From the NCBI GenBank assembly GCA_949987565.1, contig OX465114.1:4926832-4990831 (forward strand): a DNA stretch of 64,000 nucleotides, in the 5' to 3' direction. The position numbers were made by a program, and so were the translations under genes. Positions 43,181 through 55,785 of the stretch are shown here, piece after piece. The notes beneath the pieces were generated by a model that was not told the origin of the DNA, searched no databases, and saw nothing but the letters and a program-made list of their open reading frames with translations. The stretch's first letter is position 1. Each line of letters begins with the position of its first letter. This DNA comes from Luidia sarsii. Taxonomy: Eukaryota; Echinodermata; Asteroidea; Paxillosida; Luidiidae.

Positions 43181-46100
43181 CACCTATGCTTAAAAGTAAG
43201 TATCCCTCGTACTCGCACTCGCTCGTAAGCACTCGAGCAAACTTGTTAACACTCGCTAGCGCTCGACAAAACCACGAGCGGTAGCAAGCGGTTTCGAGTG
43301 ATGTCGAGGATTAGCGAGGGATATCGAGCGGCCTCGTAAACACTCGAAGAGTGGAGGGCGGCTCATCAACAACGAGCGTTTGCGAGGGCTATCCAGGCGT
43401 ATCCATTGACCTCACTCGCATTGTTGAGAAGGCGCCCGTTTGCGAATCCGCTGGGCAGCCCACTGTGCGAGCGCCCGCTCCTCAGTGGGACCGGCGACCG
43501 CAAAGGCTTATAAAGAACACCGGCAAGGAGTGCGTGCGTGGACGCCCCCGGTCCAGGTCTTTTGTTAAGGTTTTAGCTTGCACTATAGGGCTGTAAATTG
43601 CTTTCCTGGGAGACTTTTTAAGTAGCAATTTTTGGTAGTTTCATGTAGGTCTCGGTCGATATAAAACAAGTTTCCCTATTTCTTTTTAGCCGGCTTCCAT
43701 GTGTACGTGAAAAAGCTGGATTTGCATCGCAAAATTCGATTAACTTTTTCATGGAAAGCAAGACAAATTTGAAAATGAAAACCATTTTCAATTTTCTGCA
43801 AATAACTCTGGCGTCGAATGAATGTTTTTTGGTAAGGATTTCTATTTTGCAAGAAGTGCGTGCGTGGAGGTCCCCAGTCCAGGTCTTTTGTTAAGGTTTT
43901 AGTTTGCACTAAAGGCCGCGACCCATACGTACATCGACCGTGCATGGATCACTTGTGGTAACTCAGTTCTTGGACTTATTTTCGGTTATTTTCCGTGTGC
44001 TAGTAAAATGTGGTTCAGCCCTGACGTCCGGCTCTCGGAATTATTTTCCGTGACCCGTTGAAAAGTTGCCGATAAAATGAATGATATACTTTCCTTTCAT
44101 TTAAATACACTCAATCATCCCTTTGAGACCGCATTCATGTCCTATTATATCTTCAAAGGCTTTGCGCTGAAGTATCAGTTGTTGGTTATCTGCTTTTTCC
44201 TGAACTAAACCGTAAACCCAGCAAGACGGCTTTCATCAAAGAAAAAAGGCCCGGTACCGCACCGAAGCGTTCCCTGCTCCATACCTGCTAATCGTGTCGT
44301 ATAGTGCCAGGCATTTAGCTGCGTGGTCTTGGGAGTGATTATATATTTCTTTCTTTTGGGATGGAGGTGGACTTATTTCCATGCTGGTTGTTGGCCTTAT
44401 GCCGTTATGGACTTATGGGTATTTTTTAAGAATGGAGGAGGGGGCTATGCTGAATGTCTTACTTATGCGGGCTTATTTAAAGGACACGTATAGATAATTC
44501 CCTAGGAATACATGCCTGGCGTTGAATATTTTTTGGGTAAGGTACATTTCCTTTTTCGGATATATTTCGTCAGGATTTCTATTTTGCAAGGAGTGCGTGC
44601 GTGGACGTCCCCAGTCCAGGTCTTTAGTTAAGATTTAGCTTGCACTATAGGCCGCGACCCATTGACCGTGCATGGATCACTTTGGTAACTCAATTCATGC
44701 ATTTATTTTCGGTTATTTTCCGCGTGCTAGTAAAAATTTGTGGTTCAGCCCTGACGTCCGGCTCTCGGAATTATTTTCAGTGACCCGTTGAAAAGTTGGC
44801 GATAAAATGAATGATATACTTTCCTTTCATTTAAATACACTCAATCCTCCCTTTGAGACCGCATTCATGTCCTATTATATCTTCCAAGGCTTTGCACTGA
44901 AGTATCAGTTGTTGGTTATCGACTTTTTCCTGAACTAAATCGTAAACCCAGCAAGACGGCTTTCATCAAAGAAAAAAGGCCCCTTACCGCACCGAAGCGT
45001 TCCCTGCTCCAGACCTGCTAATCGTGTCGTATAGTGCCAGGCATTTAGCTGCGTGGTCGAGATCTTGGGAGTGATATATTCCTTTCTTTGGGGATGGAGG
45101 TGGACTTACTTTCATGCTGGTTGTTGGCCTTGCCTTATGGGTATTATTTTTTTATGAATGGAGGAGGGGGCTAAGCTGAGTCTTACTTATGAGGGCTTTT
45201 TCAAAGGACATGTGTAGATAATTCCAAAGGAATACATGCCTAGCGTTGAATATTTTTGGTAAGGTACATTTCCTTTTTTCGGATTAATTTCGTGAGGATT
45301 TTTATTTTGCTTTTTTTAGGGTGTCTGGAAGTAGGAATGTGCCTACATTACAGGGAATTAGTTTTCTCTGTGAATATATACATTATTAAGTCTTTTGTTT
45401 TCCGAATATAAAGGCCAACTTTTAAAAAATATCAGGATATTACTTGATTTCTAATGCATGTGAAATTATTTAGGCCTATGAGTAAATAATCTTCTCGGGT
45501 TTAATTATTTTCTTTCGGACATCATAATCAGAGGCGTGATGGTCAGGCCGAATGGGCCATGTCCTACACGCACTGTATATGACAACTTCCTATAGGGGCG
45601 GTAATCTAAAATGTGGACGACTCGGCCAACATTTGACCCACTGATTTGGGAGTTCTTGCCTATGTACAGTAGGTGGGTGCCAAGGCTTTCCTGTTAGCTG
45701 TCGATATTTTGCGGGCGATTATCAACCGCTTGTCATGTCAAAGCGTATAAAAAACAACGCAGTCAGTTCCCTGATACAGGGTGTATCCGTTAAGCGCACA
45801 ATAGTACTGGGAACTTGACAAAGCTTCGGCGTAAATTTCCCGGATGTCAAAGTCTGCAGGAGTCAGCTTGGAACACACCATTTTCAAAGAGGGGTACGCA
45901 CAACTTCCGTTCAAACAATCACATAAATCGAAGGATAAAATGTCACTTTTCAATATCAAAACCTAAACGAACAAGAAATACAAGACAGATGACGTACAAT
46001 ATGCCACTAAAAGGTTCCCTTTGTCGGGGTTTTCGGCCGATATTTTTTTCCCCCCTCAAAGTGTAGGCCATTAACCCCCCCTTCCTACCCTGTATTTTCA

Positions 46101-46918
46101 CAATGGTACAGTCTTCGCAACACGTGCGGCCGCTTCTGCATAGGGAGCCTTGCGGAGCTAGCTCGACATGGTATTTTTACCGGGCCGTTCGCCCTCGGGA
46201 ACGGAGTGGAGACCCATAAATTCGTGACCTTTCCGGTTTTTTCTTACTCCGTAACTTGATTGTATTGGATTGAAACTTTCAAAAACCAGAGATAAGATAT
46301 TCAACAAAAATTATGTAAGGTAATAATACTATGTTGGAGATCGAGTTTTGTAAAAATTGTTTCAGTATAATGTTGAGAAATTCCACATGCGAGCTCGTCC
46401 GAACAAATTCGACGTCGGTGAACAACCCACTATGAGTATGAATAATCGCCATCGACTCATCAGAGGCATTTCATTCAATAATTGTATAAATAACGTGCAA
46501 AACATCAGTACCAGTAAATTAACGTTCAGAACGATCACATGAACCCAACGTAAATAATCAAGTCAACAAGTAGGCCTACAATGAAACTACCAACGCAAAC
46601 GTCACATAAACGTGGGGGCAATGACGGCGCTCCGTTTGAGTTGGTCCGTAGTTGGTCGTGCATCTGTAGTTGGTTCGCTCAATCTTTGTTCACGGCGAGC
46701 CCAACTGGACGGTCGCAGGTCAGTGAATACTCGCAAGCGCTCGCAGGCTGCTTTCGAGCGAGTTCGAGCGAGGGCTTATCGAGCGAGGGCTTACGAGCGC
46801 CTGCGAGCGCTGGCGAGTTTATTCGAGTGCGCTCGAGCGTTTACGAGGCCCTCGACAGCGCTCGTATCCCCTCGTACTCGTTCGTTCGTTTATGGGTACT
46901 TACTTTTAAGCACTACTG
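43181..46918. mobile_element. 3.74 kb non-autonomous DNA transposon (copy 2), TA duplication
   Basis: Same ends, length (3,738 bp) and internal structure as copy 1. TA flanks both sides (43179-43180, 46919-46920). Differences from copy 1 are scattered substitutions and a few 1-10 bp indels, well under 2% by eye. It has the same orientation as copy 1, 3.05 kb beyond copy 1's right end. It lacks a transposase gene, so both must have been mobilised by an enzyme encoded elsewhere. Confidence 0.88.
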
Positions 46919-46920
46919 TA

Positions 46921-48729
46921 TATTTGTTAACTATTTAAAAAGGACATTTACAAGAATTACGATTTTCATGGAATGAAAAAAGAAAGAAAATTGGAGCAGA
47001 AGCGATAGCGACATCCAAGTTGATAGTATAGTTAGTACGGTCATACATGGGTCATGCAATCAAGTTCGGAGTTTAACGTACTGGCCATCGGTAATGGCCG
47101 TGCCACGCACACAACACGCACACATATCGCACCGTGAGCAATGCTGTTTTGCATCTGCGTGATAATATAGTCCCTCATGGCGGACCATTACTCGTGTATT
47201 GTACTCCGATTTAAATGGTCAATGCATTTTGGCACTGTTGAAACCAAACAATATTTTTTTCCGTAAATAAGTACGCCCCCACATACCGGCAGTTCACATT
47301 TTTCCCATGCCAACTAAATTTCACACGCAACCCAACCGACCACTTGTTGTTGCGCAATCTTGATACATGTATCGTGCAACGCAAATCGCTCCTAACTACC
47401 GCGTTGGTACCCGTTGTTTGGTACAGCCAGCGGTGTCCAAGATTCACTGGTACCTACAGAAGAAAAGTTCGTTGAAATGAAACTGCCCTCCCCGGACACT
47501 GTCCCTATGTACCCCTATACATATATACATGTACATGTGTACACAGTACGTACTGTATCTTGTGTACTGGCAGTGCGCACGGTACGGTCAAGCTTCCACA
47601 TGTGCTGCACACACTGCAGTCTTGGATTCTATATCATGCGCGCTGTGCTAAGGCCCACACGCCGGCCGGCAGCCCGATCCGGAGTGATTATCGTACACAA
47701 AGTTTGTTGACCTTGTCACTTGTGCGCTACATGTACATGTATTACGACCACGCCGCGACAAGATAGTCGAGTTCCTGATGATCAGCACTACTAGACTGCC
47801 CACGGCTTTAGACAGGCACCAGACTGTATCATGCCATGCCGTACGTTTGAGCCATTTGTACTGAAGTAGTTCCGTCATTGGTTTATAAATGATGCCAAAA
47901 AGACATGATGGCGAGATGGAGTAAAACGTGTATATGGATGAAGTAATAATTGATCGTGCAAAAAATTGAAGAGAGACATAGTTTGTGTTTAAAATCGTTT
48001 TCATGCGGACATTATCGAGGTTTTAATGCGGATCGTCAGTGAGTAGATCGGTGAACATGAACGTGTGCCTGGTGACATCACCGTGATTTAGTTGTAGTCT
48101 CAAAATTTGACAAGTGCTTTGATAAAGTATGTAATTAATTAAATACATGCTCAAAATATCGCAGTTCAGTTGCGTAGGATCTGTATAGCTGAAATAGTTG
48201 GGGAAAACGTAGCCTATATATGCGTAGCTTGCCATGTTACTGGCAGTTTTTTCAATGTCATTTTCATCGAAAATGTGGTTTTGGCAGTAGTGTTGTATTA
48301 AGGGCAAGAAGACAGTACAAAGTCATGCACAGTGACTCCACGTTCAGGGGAAAGGCCGGTCTACTCTTTTTGAATAGGTACGTTCGACCTCGAAAATGGT
48401 AGGGTGGTTGCACGCAAGATTCAGTTTACAAAACACGGCAAACGTAGAACTGGCTACATAATCAATTATTCAATACTGAACTACTGAAATCCCTGGAATC
48501 CCTTGAATAAAAACCCTGTAAAGCGGAAAAGTCTTACTGTAAATGAGAAAGGCTGAGTTGTTTCTTATTATACACCCCTTTGTTTAAGAATGGAAGAGGC
48601 TCACTGCTGGCCTACTGAATCAGAGCATGACCAGAGCTGCCAAACAGTCGCCCCAGCTGTTATCTTTACCACATGCTGGCAAGGGGCTGTTTAGTAATCT
48701 TTGTATAAACAATCTACTCCTCATCGAAA
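46921..48729. other. Intron segment with dispersed repeats
   Basis: 47281-47460 is an inverted relative of the MITE core at 16905-17005. A TACATG simple repeat lies at 47515-47540. A minus-strand frame of 94 codons (48023-48307) has no recognisable domain. No gene is supported. Confidence 0.45.
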
Positions 48730-49335
48730 GCACTGGTCCTCTCACACTACGTTTACACTTGATCCCGCGAGGAGGATCAGATCCTGCGGTCACGAAGGAT
48801 CTGATCCAGTGCCGCGTTTACACTGGATCCTGATCCCGCGTTGATCGCGCGTGGAGCAGCGGAAGCGCTCTCCAAAGGTTATCCACATACATGTAGGTCA
48901 GTAGTCATGCGCAGTTGAACGTCAGCCCGGCCATGACGCGCGAAATCCGATGGACTCTTGCAACGGTACAACCTCTATGCATACAATGTACATGTACAGT
49001 ACATGTAGGCCTACTGTACAGTACATACGTGTACATGTACTGTACATGTGTACATGTACATGTACATGTACTGCACACATGCACGTGCACACGTATATTG
49101 TGTACATTACGTACGTGCACACTACATGCAGCTGTGTACCAGCTTACCGCGTTGCATGTTGACAACTGACACTGAAAGTACGATCAAGATGGAGGATTTG
49201 TTCCCAGTTCTGAAATGGTGTTGAACACCGCTGTGCTTCTGGTGGTACCGTCCAGTTTCGTTAATATTTCCTCACTGGCCCAGATGTCTTAAAATAACTT
49301 CAATTCTTCATCGGTCCACAGCCGTCCGCGCACTG
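48730..49335 (-). pseudogene. Second Harbinger-type Myb/SANT remnant
   Basis: On the minus strand 49330-49184 encodes GRLWTDEELKLF, a stop, then DIWASEEILTKLDGTTRS and TAVFNTISELG. This is the trihelix Myb/SANT pattern (W(T)DEEL...IW....I...L..T.R...VF..I). The in-frame TAA makes it dead. Nearby noncoding DNA (48740-48860) is a set of GGATC/GATCC palindromes around 'CACACTACGTTTACACT', resembling transposon noncoding ends. The DIRS fragment begins directly next to it. Confidence 0.6.
48984..49078. repeat. TACATG simple repeat
   Basis: Palindromic GTACATGTAC/CTGTAC microsatellite inside the Harbinger-like remnant. Confidence 0.85.
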
Positions 49336-49384
49336 TGTTCGTCACCACTTTGCAGCTACCGTGCTGTAGGCTAGCCTTCAATCG

Positions 49385-50333
49385 GTGGTAACGACGCTAG
49401 TTACACAACGAAGCGAGCACCCTCCTCTCCAGGCACAGGCACCTGCCCCTGGCACTTATGGGGACGTCGACGATTCGGCTGATATCGAAAACGACATTCA
49501 AGATCTTATCAATCCCGATCATGCCATTTTGGGGGCATATGCTGATGCGATTACTCAGTCTGAAGAGACTATTGGTGAACCCTTGACTGACAAGTTGGCA
49601 AGTATTATCAACAAACTTGCTCGGCAGAAGACCAGCGAAAAGGCCTTGAAGGTCAAATTGGAAACCTACCCTAGACCTAAAAACTGTGACACGCTGTTGC
49701 GCACAAGGGTCAACCCTGAAGTATGGGCAGCTCTCAGCAAGACAACGAAGATTGCGGATAACAACCTTCAGAATATTCAGCACATTTTGCTGAGGGCCAT
49801 CGTGCCCATCGCCTTGGCGGTTGAGGGGCTATTGAACACTCCCGCGCACGTCGACAACCGTCAGGTTGCAGTGAAGCGCTTACTGGATGCGGTCTCGCTC
49901 ATCGGAGCCGCTAATTCCGAACTTAACATTAAGCACAGAGGTGATGAGGCCCCAGCTCAGTGCTACTTTCAGATCACTGTGCTCCTCGGAAGCTGTCGAT
50001 TCCTCCTCCACCCTCCTGTTCGGAGACAATTTGGCCCAGAGGTGCAAAGAGTTACGCGAAACTCACCGGCTAGGTCTGAGTGCTGGAAGATCACCACATT
50101 CTGGTCGCCGCAGCTTCGGCATGTCCGGACATTCGGTCCGATCACCAGCATCTTTTTCTCGCCCCACTCCCTACCGGCGACATCAGGATTTTTACCCGCG
50201 CCGTCCCTACAGACCACGGCAGAGGACCGGAGGGGAGAGAGCGGGGCCCAACGCCCCCCGCAACTGCAGAAAAAGCAGGACTAAAGCACCAGATGGTGAG
50301 TCATTGTCCTCGCACAGCGTCACCATTTACTAG
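49385..50333 (+). pseudogene. DIRS Gag, frameshifted, 5'-truncated
   Basis: The open frame begins at a GTG (no upstream ATG in frame), so the true N-terminus is lost. Recognisable core: KVKLETYPRPKNCDTLLRTR followed by VNPEVWAALSKTTK, the conserved 'YPRPENC..L..PRVNPEIW' block of DIRS Gag. The frame shifts near 49955. The continuation reads LLFGDNLAQRCKELRETH and an Arg-rich tail with RPYRPRQRTGGER, a likely nucleic-acid-binding end. Confidence 0.75.
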
Positions 50334-51114
50334 TGGTCGTTTGGCTCAGTTTATTTCTTCATGGAAGCGCATTACATCAGATAATTGGGTGCTGGACACG
50401 GTGGCACATTACCACATTGAATTTGATTCATTTCCCGTTCAGTTCCATACACTTACCCTCATTAATTTTACTCAAAAGGAAGTAGAATTAATTGATCTGG
50501 AAGTTGAAAAGCTCCTTGAAAAGAGGGCCATAGAGAGGTGTAATCACGAGGAAAACAAATTTATTTCGAGTATTTTCATTACGCCGAAAAAAGACGGCAC
50601 TCTTCGTCCGGTGATTAATTTGAAGGAGCTGAATGATTTCGTTTCCTATCACCATTTCAAGATGGAGACTTTAGATTCCGCCATTGGCCTGATCGAGCCG
50701 AATTACTTTATGGCATCTATTGATCTGAAAGATGCGTATTTTTCTGTTCCTATGGCAGTTGAACATAGAAAATTTCTGCGTTTCCATTGGAGAGATAAAC
50801 TGTATCAGTTTTGTGTTCTACCATTTGGATTAGCCTGTGCCCCTACAGTTTTTACAAAAGTGCTCAAACCAATGACTGCACGTCTCCGCAGCTTGGGTTA
50901 CTTGTCATGCAATTACATTGACGATACTCTCCTTATTGGGAGGGATTTTGACGAATGTGAGAAGAATGTCCATGCTCGCATTGATTTGACTAACAATTTG
51001 GGGTTTATTGTCAACTACAAAAAATCGGTTCTATTGCCCAGCAACAGGATCAAATTCCTTGGATTCGTTTTGGACTCCAAGGACATGTCAAATTGTCAAT
51101 ATCCCTTCCTGTGA
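50291..51114 (+). pseudogene. DIRS reverse transcriptase
   Basis: RT blocks in order: FITPKKDGTLRPVINLKELN, FVSYHHFKMETL (a DIRS signature), YFMASIDLKDAYFSVPM with the first catalytic Asp, FCVLPFGLACAPTVFTKVL, and NYIDDTLLIG with YIDD. NLKELNDFVSYHHFKME distinguishes DIRS from Gypsy. The frame shifts at about 51100. The next frame (VWQVASVIGMLLAAERAVPY) is the start of the connection/RNase H region and is lost after 51345. Confidence 0.92.
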
Positions 51115-51345
51115 CGGAGCCGAGACTATTGCACAGGCTTGTATTAAGCTTCTCAATCGAGACATTGCCAAAGTTTGGCAAGTGGCCAGCGTGATTGGAA
51201 TGCTTCTCGCTGCTGAAAGAGCAGTTCCATACGGAGTCTATTCAGGCGCGACTTGGCGAAAGAGAAGAATGCCGTGCTGCGGGCAAACAATGATAACTTT
51301 GACAGGGATATGGGTCATTCCACCAGGTTGGGTCGCGCGTGAAAA

Positions 51346-52138
51346 CTCTGTCCGTCATTATTTCAAGGTGAAAAAACCCAACGTTATACACTATTTCTTC
51401 AAAGTGAATTAACTTAAAACATGAAGTAACATCAAACTTATCATATTCCATCTACTTATTTCACACGCGGATGCGTCCGCGTATTTTTGTGATGCAAAAT
51501 GCTATTGTGTCCACAGCACTTTTGGAGGTGAAAATTGTGACATTTTAAGCTGACATTTCTGACAAGGAACATCGGACTGAAAACATTGCAGAAAACTACC
51601 ACGGGGTTGTTTATTTATTCGAGGGACTTCATCTTCCCCAAAACAATGCGGACATTTCCAAGCCAAAGCCTTATTTTGTGATGTACAACGAAGTTAGACT
51701 GACCCATTCGACGTAACAGGGGGTGTCCACAAAAATATGTGCAAGATACGTCGAAATAGGAGGCTGTAGTTTTCAGCTTTAAATGCGAAACACGCTAGTA
51801 TTACTTCTATTATATCTAGTTATTCATTGTTTGACAATATAACCATACAAAACAGGAAAATACTCCATGCCCACAAAATGTGCCTCGAAAATGAGCGACG
51901 CGACGACAGTGGTTGTCCAACGCAATGGTTGTAACGTCGGTGCATTCGGGACGACATTGCGAACGTTCCACCCCTATATTATAATGGAACAGCCTACAGA
52001 AATATTTGGGGGGGGTGCCTCACAGACCACGTGCGACACTGAAGTGGTTTTCCGTTCGTGATTTTTTTTCTGGGGAGATGTAAAGGTGGAAGTGTCCACA
52101 CGTAACGTCGTTGAATAGGTGTGGCTCCCTGACTTCAC
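51346..52138. other. Intron segment with GTGTCCAC/CGTAAC motifs
   Basis: No gene is certain. A coding-looking plus frame occurs at 51550-51713 (KPKPYFVMYNEVRLTHST then stop) without a clear start or splice site. GTGTCCAC motifs next to CGTAAC occur at 51508, 51710-51731 and 52089-52110 and return at 54289 and 54649. Confidence 0.35.
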
Positions 52139-52263
52139 AGTATTTGTCAGGATGTTTAGCTCTTGGAACCAGACTATCAGCTAATAGACTGGTTCAACCA
52201 GCCTGCAATGCTGACGAAATACAAACGTTGACAAGGAAGATTCCTCAGAGTGATCGTGAAAAG
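52139..52263 (+). CDS. Unidentified exon-like block (possible internal exon)
   Basis: Preceded by an acceptor-like CTGACTTCACAG and followed by AAAAG|GTAAGA. Between them an open frame reads YLSGCLALGTRLSANRLVQ, PACNADEIQTLTRK, IPQSDREK. It is in frame with a second exon-like block at 53290-53343. I do not recognise the protein. It could be the 3' part of a transposon gene nested in the importin intron on the opposite strand. Confidence 0.4.
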
Positions 52264-53033
52264 GTAAGATATTAATCTAATTACACTAATTTTATTTCGA
52301 GTTTCGCGGTCAAACGAAGTACGCACACCTCATGAGAAATGTATTTTCTAGAATTGTAGAAAAATTTAGAAGGATGTTTCATTTCTTTCTTGAGATATCG
52401 GAAGTTCAAAATTGCCAAATCGCTCCGTGCTGCCGCGGCATATCGAGCTAAAATGGCGGAGAAAAAGTCTAACTCGTGTTTTTCGGCTTCCTAGCGCACC
52501 CTGTAAACATCGTCAAAATTTGTCGATTTTACCCTTAAATTGAAGCTTGTATTCTCTTCTTTCTATTCATACCACTTTCAACATTAATGACGAACGGATA
52601 AATATTAGATTGCGCGGAAACAACATTCGGAGACAAACGATGGAAGTAGCGTTTTCCCTTCGCGACGTTAACCAGGTTGGCAAGTCTAGGTTTGGTTTCC
52701 GCCTCGTAAAGCCATAGCGACACTACAGGACCAGTAGGGCCGAAACCAGCCTACGCGCTGCAATGTGACATGACACAACACGTCTTTGTACACTGTATAC
52801 TGCACAGTGCACGTGCACAGCGGCCACATGGCTGCATATGAGTACGCTGCGCTACTCAAGCCTGATCGGAACTTCCAAGTTCCAGGGAGTATAATAGCGA
52901 GACGGTCACGCTACAAAAAAGTGCAATTTATTTTACTACAGAAACAAAACATGAATTGTGATAATAATGGGTTTCTTTCTTTGTCGTTGGAATTGAGTGG
53001 GTTTTTGATTTCGTTTTTCATAGAAAAAAAACC

Positions 53034-53069
53034 GCTCTCCTTAATTCAACAAAGTTAATTAAGGAGAGC
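53034..53069. repeat. 13-bp stem hairpin
   Basis: GCTCTCCTTAATT (53034-53046) pairs with AATTAAGGAGAGC (53057-53069), followed by a T-run and a further AGCTCTCCT. It looks like a bacterial terminator but sits in animal intronic DNA. A MITE or Helitron-type end is more likely. Confidence 0.6.
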
Positions 53070-53289
53070 AATTTTTTAGCTCTCCTCGTATTTATTAAAA
53101 TGAAGGCCTGGATTCATTTTCTTGAATTCTGCAGTGGTTTCCTTTTACATGTTTTCCAAACTCTGGCTTTCAATTTTAAAAAGATGTAAAACTGGTTGCT
53201 ATTATTAGATATTCCACTTTCCTTTCAACAGGGTATCTTATGTATTTTTCTGTGGTTTTTTTTTTCTCATTTTTTTTTTATTGTATTAG

Positions 53290-53343
53290 GCCCTGAAGGA
53301 AATCGAGGATGACGCCAAGATCCAAGAACCTCACTTAGGATAA
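53290..53343 (+). CDS. Unidentified exon-like block (possible terminal exon)
   Basis: A long T-rich tract ends in TTGTATTAG|GCC, an excellent acceptor. The frame reads ALKEIEDDAKIQEPHLG and then stops. It joins in frame to the donor at 52263. The protein family is unknown. The acidic, helical C-terminus gives no function. Confidence 0.4.
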   Translation, partial: ALKEIEDDAKIQEPHLG

Positions 53344-55693
53344 GACTGCATCAAGGCAGTCCAAATGTGACAAAGCCTAAAAATCAAACTGATCAGCAAA
53401 ACCAAACATTAGCCGATTCCAGTGTTGTAGTCGAGACCTTGCAAAAGGTCGAAACCGAGATGAGACTGTAATGAAAGGATGACACAGTAAAAGTGAAGAA
53501 AATTAATTAATTTGTACGAAACAGTACGATGCGAGTGATTTTACACAGTTTTATTGTTTAACATTTGTCATAAGTCAACTCCAAGGTTAGATCGAAGGGG
53601 AAAAAAACAAAACAGTCTCATTCTTGTTAGGAATGTTAGGATACATAACAGACTTCCTAAGACCAAAACGGCAAAACAGGTGACTCATGTAAAGTAATTC
53701 CCCTTGATGGAAAATTCTTCAACAAAGTCATTGATTGGTATTCCCTTACGTCCCACATGCATACGTAAGATTGCATGTGCTCTCATTATTTTGTGATTTT
53801 GCATTCTACACAGTACTAGGACCCATGGTATTGGTTCGGGGAAGTTTGTGGAACCATACATGTAGAATGAGGCCCCGCATGATATGAGTATTGGTTTTGC
53901 GTGATGTTTCCAACCTTCCACCCTCTGATGCATGGAGTTTACAGTGTCATTAACTACTCATCAGCCCTGGGCAAAATGCCCTATGTGTAGTTCCCATAAA
54001 GGGTTTTTTGTTTTCAACAGACCGGGAGCTTAGAAAAAAAAGATAACAAATTAATTTCACATGTTCACATGTAAATAATGGCGGTCTCGAAGCAAGACAA
54101 TATCCGAGACCGGAAGGGTCCTAGACCGAGACCACAGGGTAACGAGACCAAGACCAGGGAAAAATGGTCTTGAAACCTACAGCACTGGCCGATGTAAAAG
54201 CCAAAAGCAAGCCAAAAGCCAAATCTAAAGCCAAAAATTCCCAACCATCAAAGGAAAAAAAAATGTTGTGCTGATGTAACATGACACGGTGTCCACGTTA
54301 CGTCTGCACAGGAGTTAATATTGAGTAATTCCAGTTTTAATATTTTCCCAAACTATGATTTTCTGAAGTATATCTGTGCATTTAAAACCAAAGGAATGTT
54401 TGTTTCTTTGCTAACTTGAGTTCTATGTGACTTTGTGGAAATAAACATAATGCATGTGAAAATATTGAGAAGAAATGAACTGACATGGTCTTAGTTTTTT
54501 CTTTCCTCGGTCGATGATTGTATTCGTAGGTCAATCTAAAGTTTTGTTTTGATTTTTACTTCTTAAATACAATTATTTTATGATTAGTTGTTAAGGAAAT
54601 TCTATGCCTATGTATTATTTGCATTAAAATGATTTATTGGCTTTGGTGTCCACGTTACGTCTGCACTGTTGGTGGACCACTGCAGATTCTAGAAGAATTT
54701 ATTTTTATTTTGTATATCAACGCACCAAAAACATATGAGATTATGAAACTATGACATGTCACACACATAACAAGTGCAAAAGAATTGCTTTTCAACTAAT
54801 TTGAATTTTTCACTTCCATGTCACACATTGTGACCCAACCTGGTGGAATGACCCACTTACAAAGCCCAGGAAATGCTCTACAATGCAGCAGAGAGCATCT
54901 AAAAGTCACAAAATTCAGGGACACTTGGGCGGGCCCCGAACCCCACGTCGTGGCTTCGCATATTGTTTATAAACCACAAAGAAAATCCCCCACACTTCTG
55001 AAAAATCCTGGGGAGAACCCTGTTATATAAATATAAGGCTGAGTTCATCACATGAATTTTCAGACCATCTCAGCCATGTGCATATTTGCAAAATGCTAAA
55101 AACATGTACGGTTTTCACAATATCACGGTAGACAGGCCTTATTAATCATGCCATAGTTATAATCACTGTGGAAAGTCAATAGAGGGTTGGGTCACAATTA
55201 TGACAAGAGTAATGCAAAAAGCTTTTGGTTTTTGAAAGTGGCTTCAAATTAATGATACTTGCTCTTAAGTGGGGAGTAACACCACCAAAAACTTGTATAA
55301 AGATGTCTGTAAAAAAAGACTTTGGTAACATGTAGGGCTCTCATTTATTTTGCCATTATATGAAGCGCTCGGTTGATGGATACTTGGCTAACATGTTGGT
55401 CTGGCACACTGTGTGTTTGAGACATTTCCCCAATGTGCCCTACCTTATCCAATCATTCATTATATTTTTCTGTCTAAATTTCAGTCCACTGTCTTTAAAT
55501 TCAGCCAAGTAAAAACACATATTTTACAAATGATTATATTCCGGAAAAGGGAATACAAAACACAAAAATCGAACTTCAAAGATGTTGAAAAGATGCGACT
55601 CTCTACAACATCAATGTCAGGACCCGATTTTAAAAATCACTGAGACGACTCACCCAGGGCTACAAACTACTGATATTCTAAAAGTACACTTAC
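53344..55693. other. Right end of the 24 kb intron
   Basis: No gene recognised. Visible pieces: two copies of GTGTCCACGTTACGTCTGCA (54290 and 54648), a run of AAGCCAAAAGC-type direct repeats (54197-54235), and the phrase ATCCTGGGGAGAACCCTG (55000) shared with 15597 and typical of decayed hAT-like ends. Confidence 0.45.
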
Positions 55694-55785
55694 CTGCAAA
55701 TTGCTATTAGTATTATTCTGTAGAAATTCAACAAATCTTGGAACGATTCCGGTGTGGATGACTTCATCGATAGGTGGGTTGGGCT
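55694..55785 (-). CDS. KPNA1/5/6-like: Importin alpha exon, ARM 1
   Basis: The 92-bp exon encodes [19 protein letters not shown] followed by an asparagine-rich turn ending [15 protein letters not shown] is near invariant in importin alpha proteins. The donor is CAG|GTAAGT and the acceptor is a T-rich tract ending TAG. It is separated from the next exon by a 24 kb intron full of retroelements. Confidence 0.95.

Larger units (their letters stand above)
49385..51345 (+). mobile_element. DIRS retrotransposon 5' fragment (Gag, RT, start of RNase H)
   Basis: Contains Gag and reverse transcriptase of the DIRS type and ends in the RT-RNase H junction. The RNase H core, the Dam-like methyltransferase and the tyrosine recombinase expected downstream are absent. 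No inverted terminal repeats could be paired. It is antisense to the importin gene. Confidence 0.85.

Noticed and set aside
48023..48307. 94-codon minus-strand ORF as a small gene
   Set aside because: No recognisable domain, no splice or promoter context; comparable lengths occur by chance in AT-rich DNA.
51550..51713. Coding-looking plus-strand frame ending RLTHST
   Set aside because: No start codon, clear acceptor or family match; not strong enough to list as an exon.
53034..53090. Rho-independent terminator
   Set aside because: The hairpin plus T-run resembles one, but the DNA is clearly eukaryotic intronic sequence, so a transposon end or chance palindrome is more likely.
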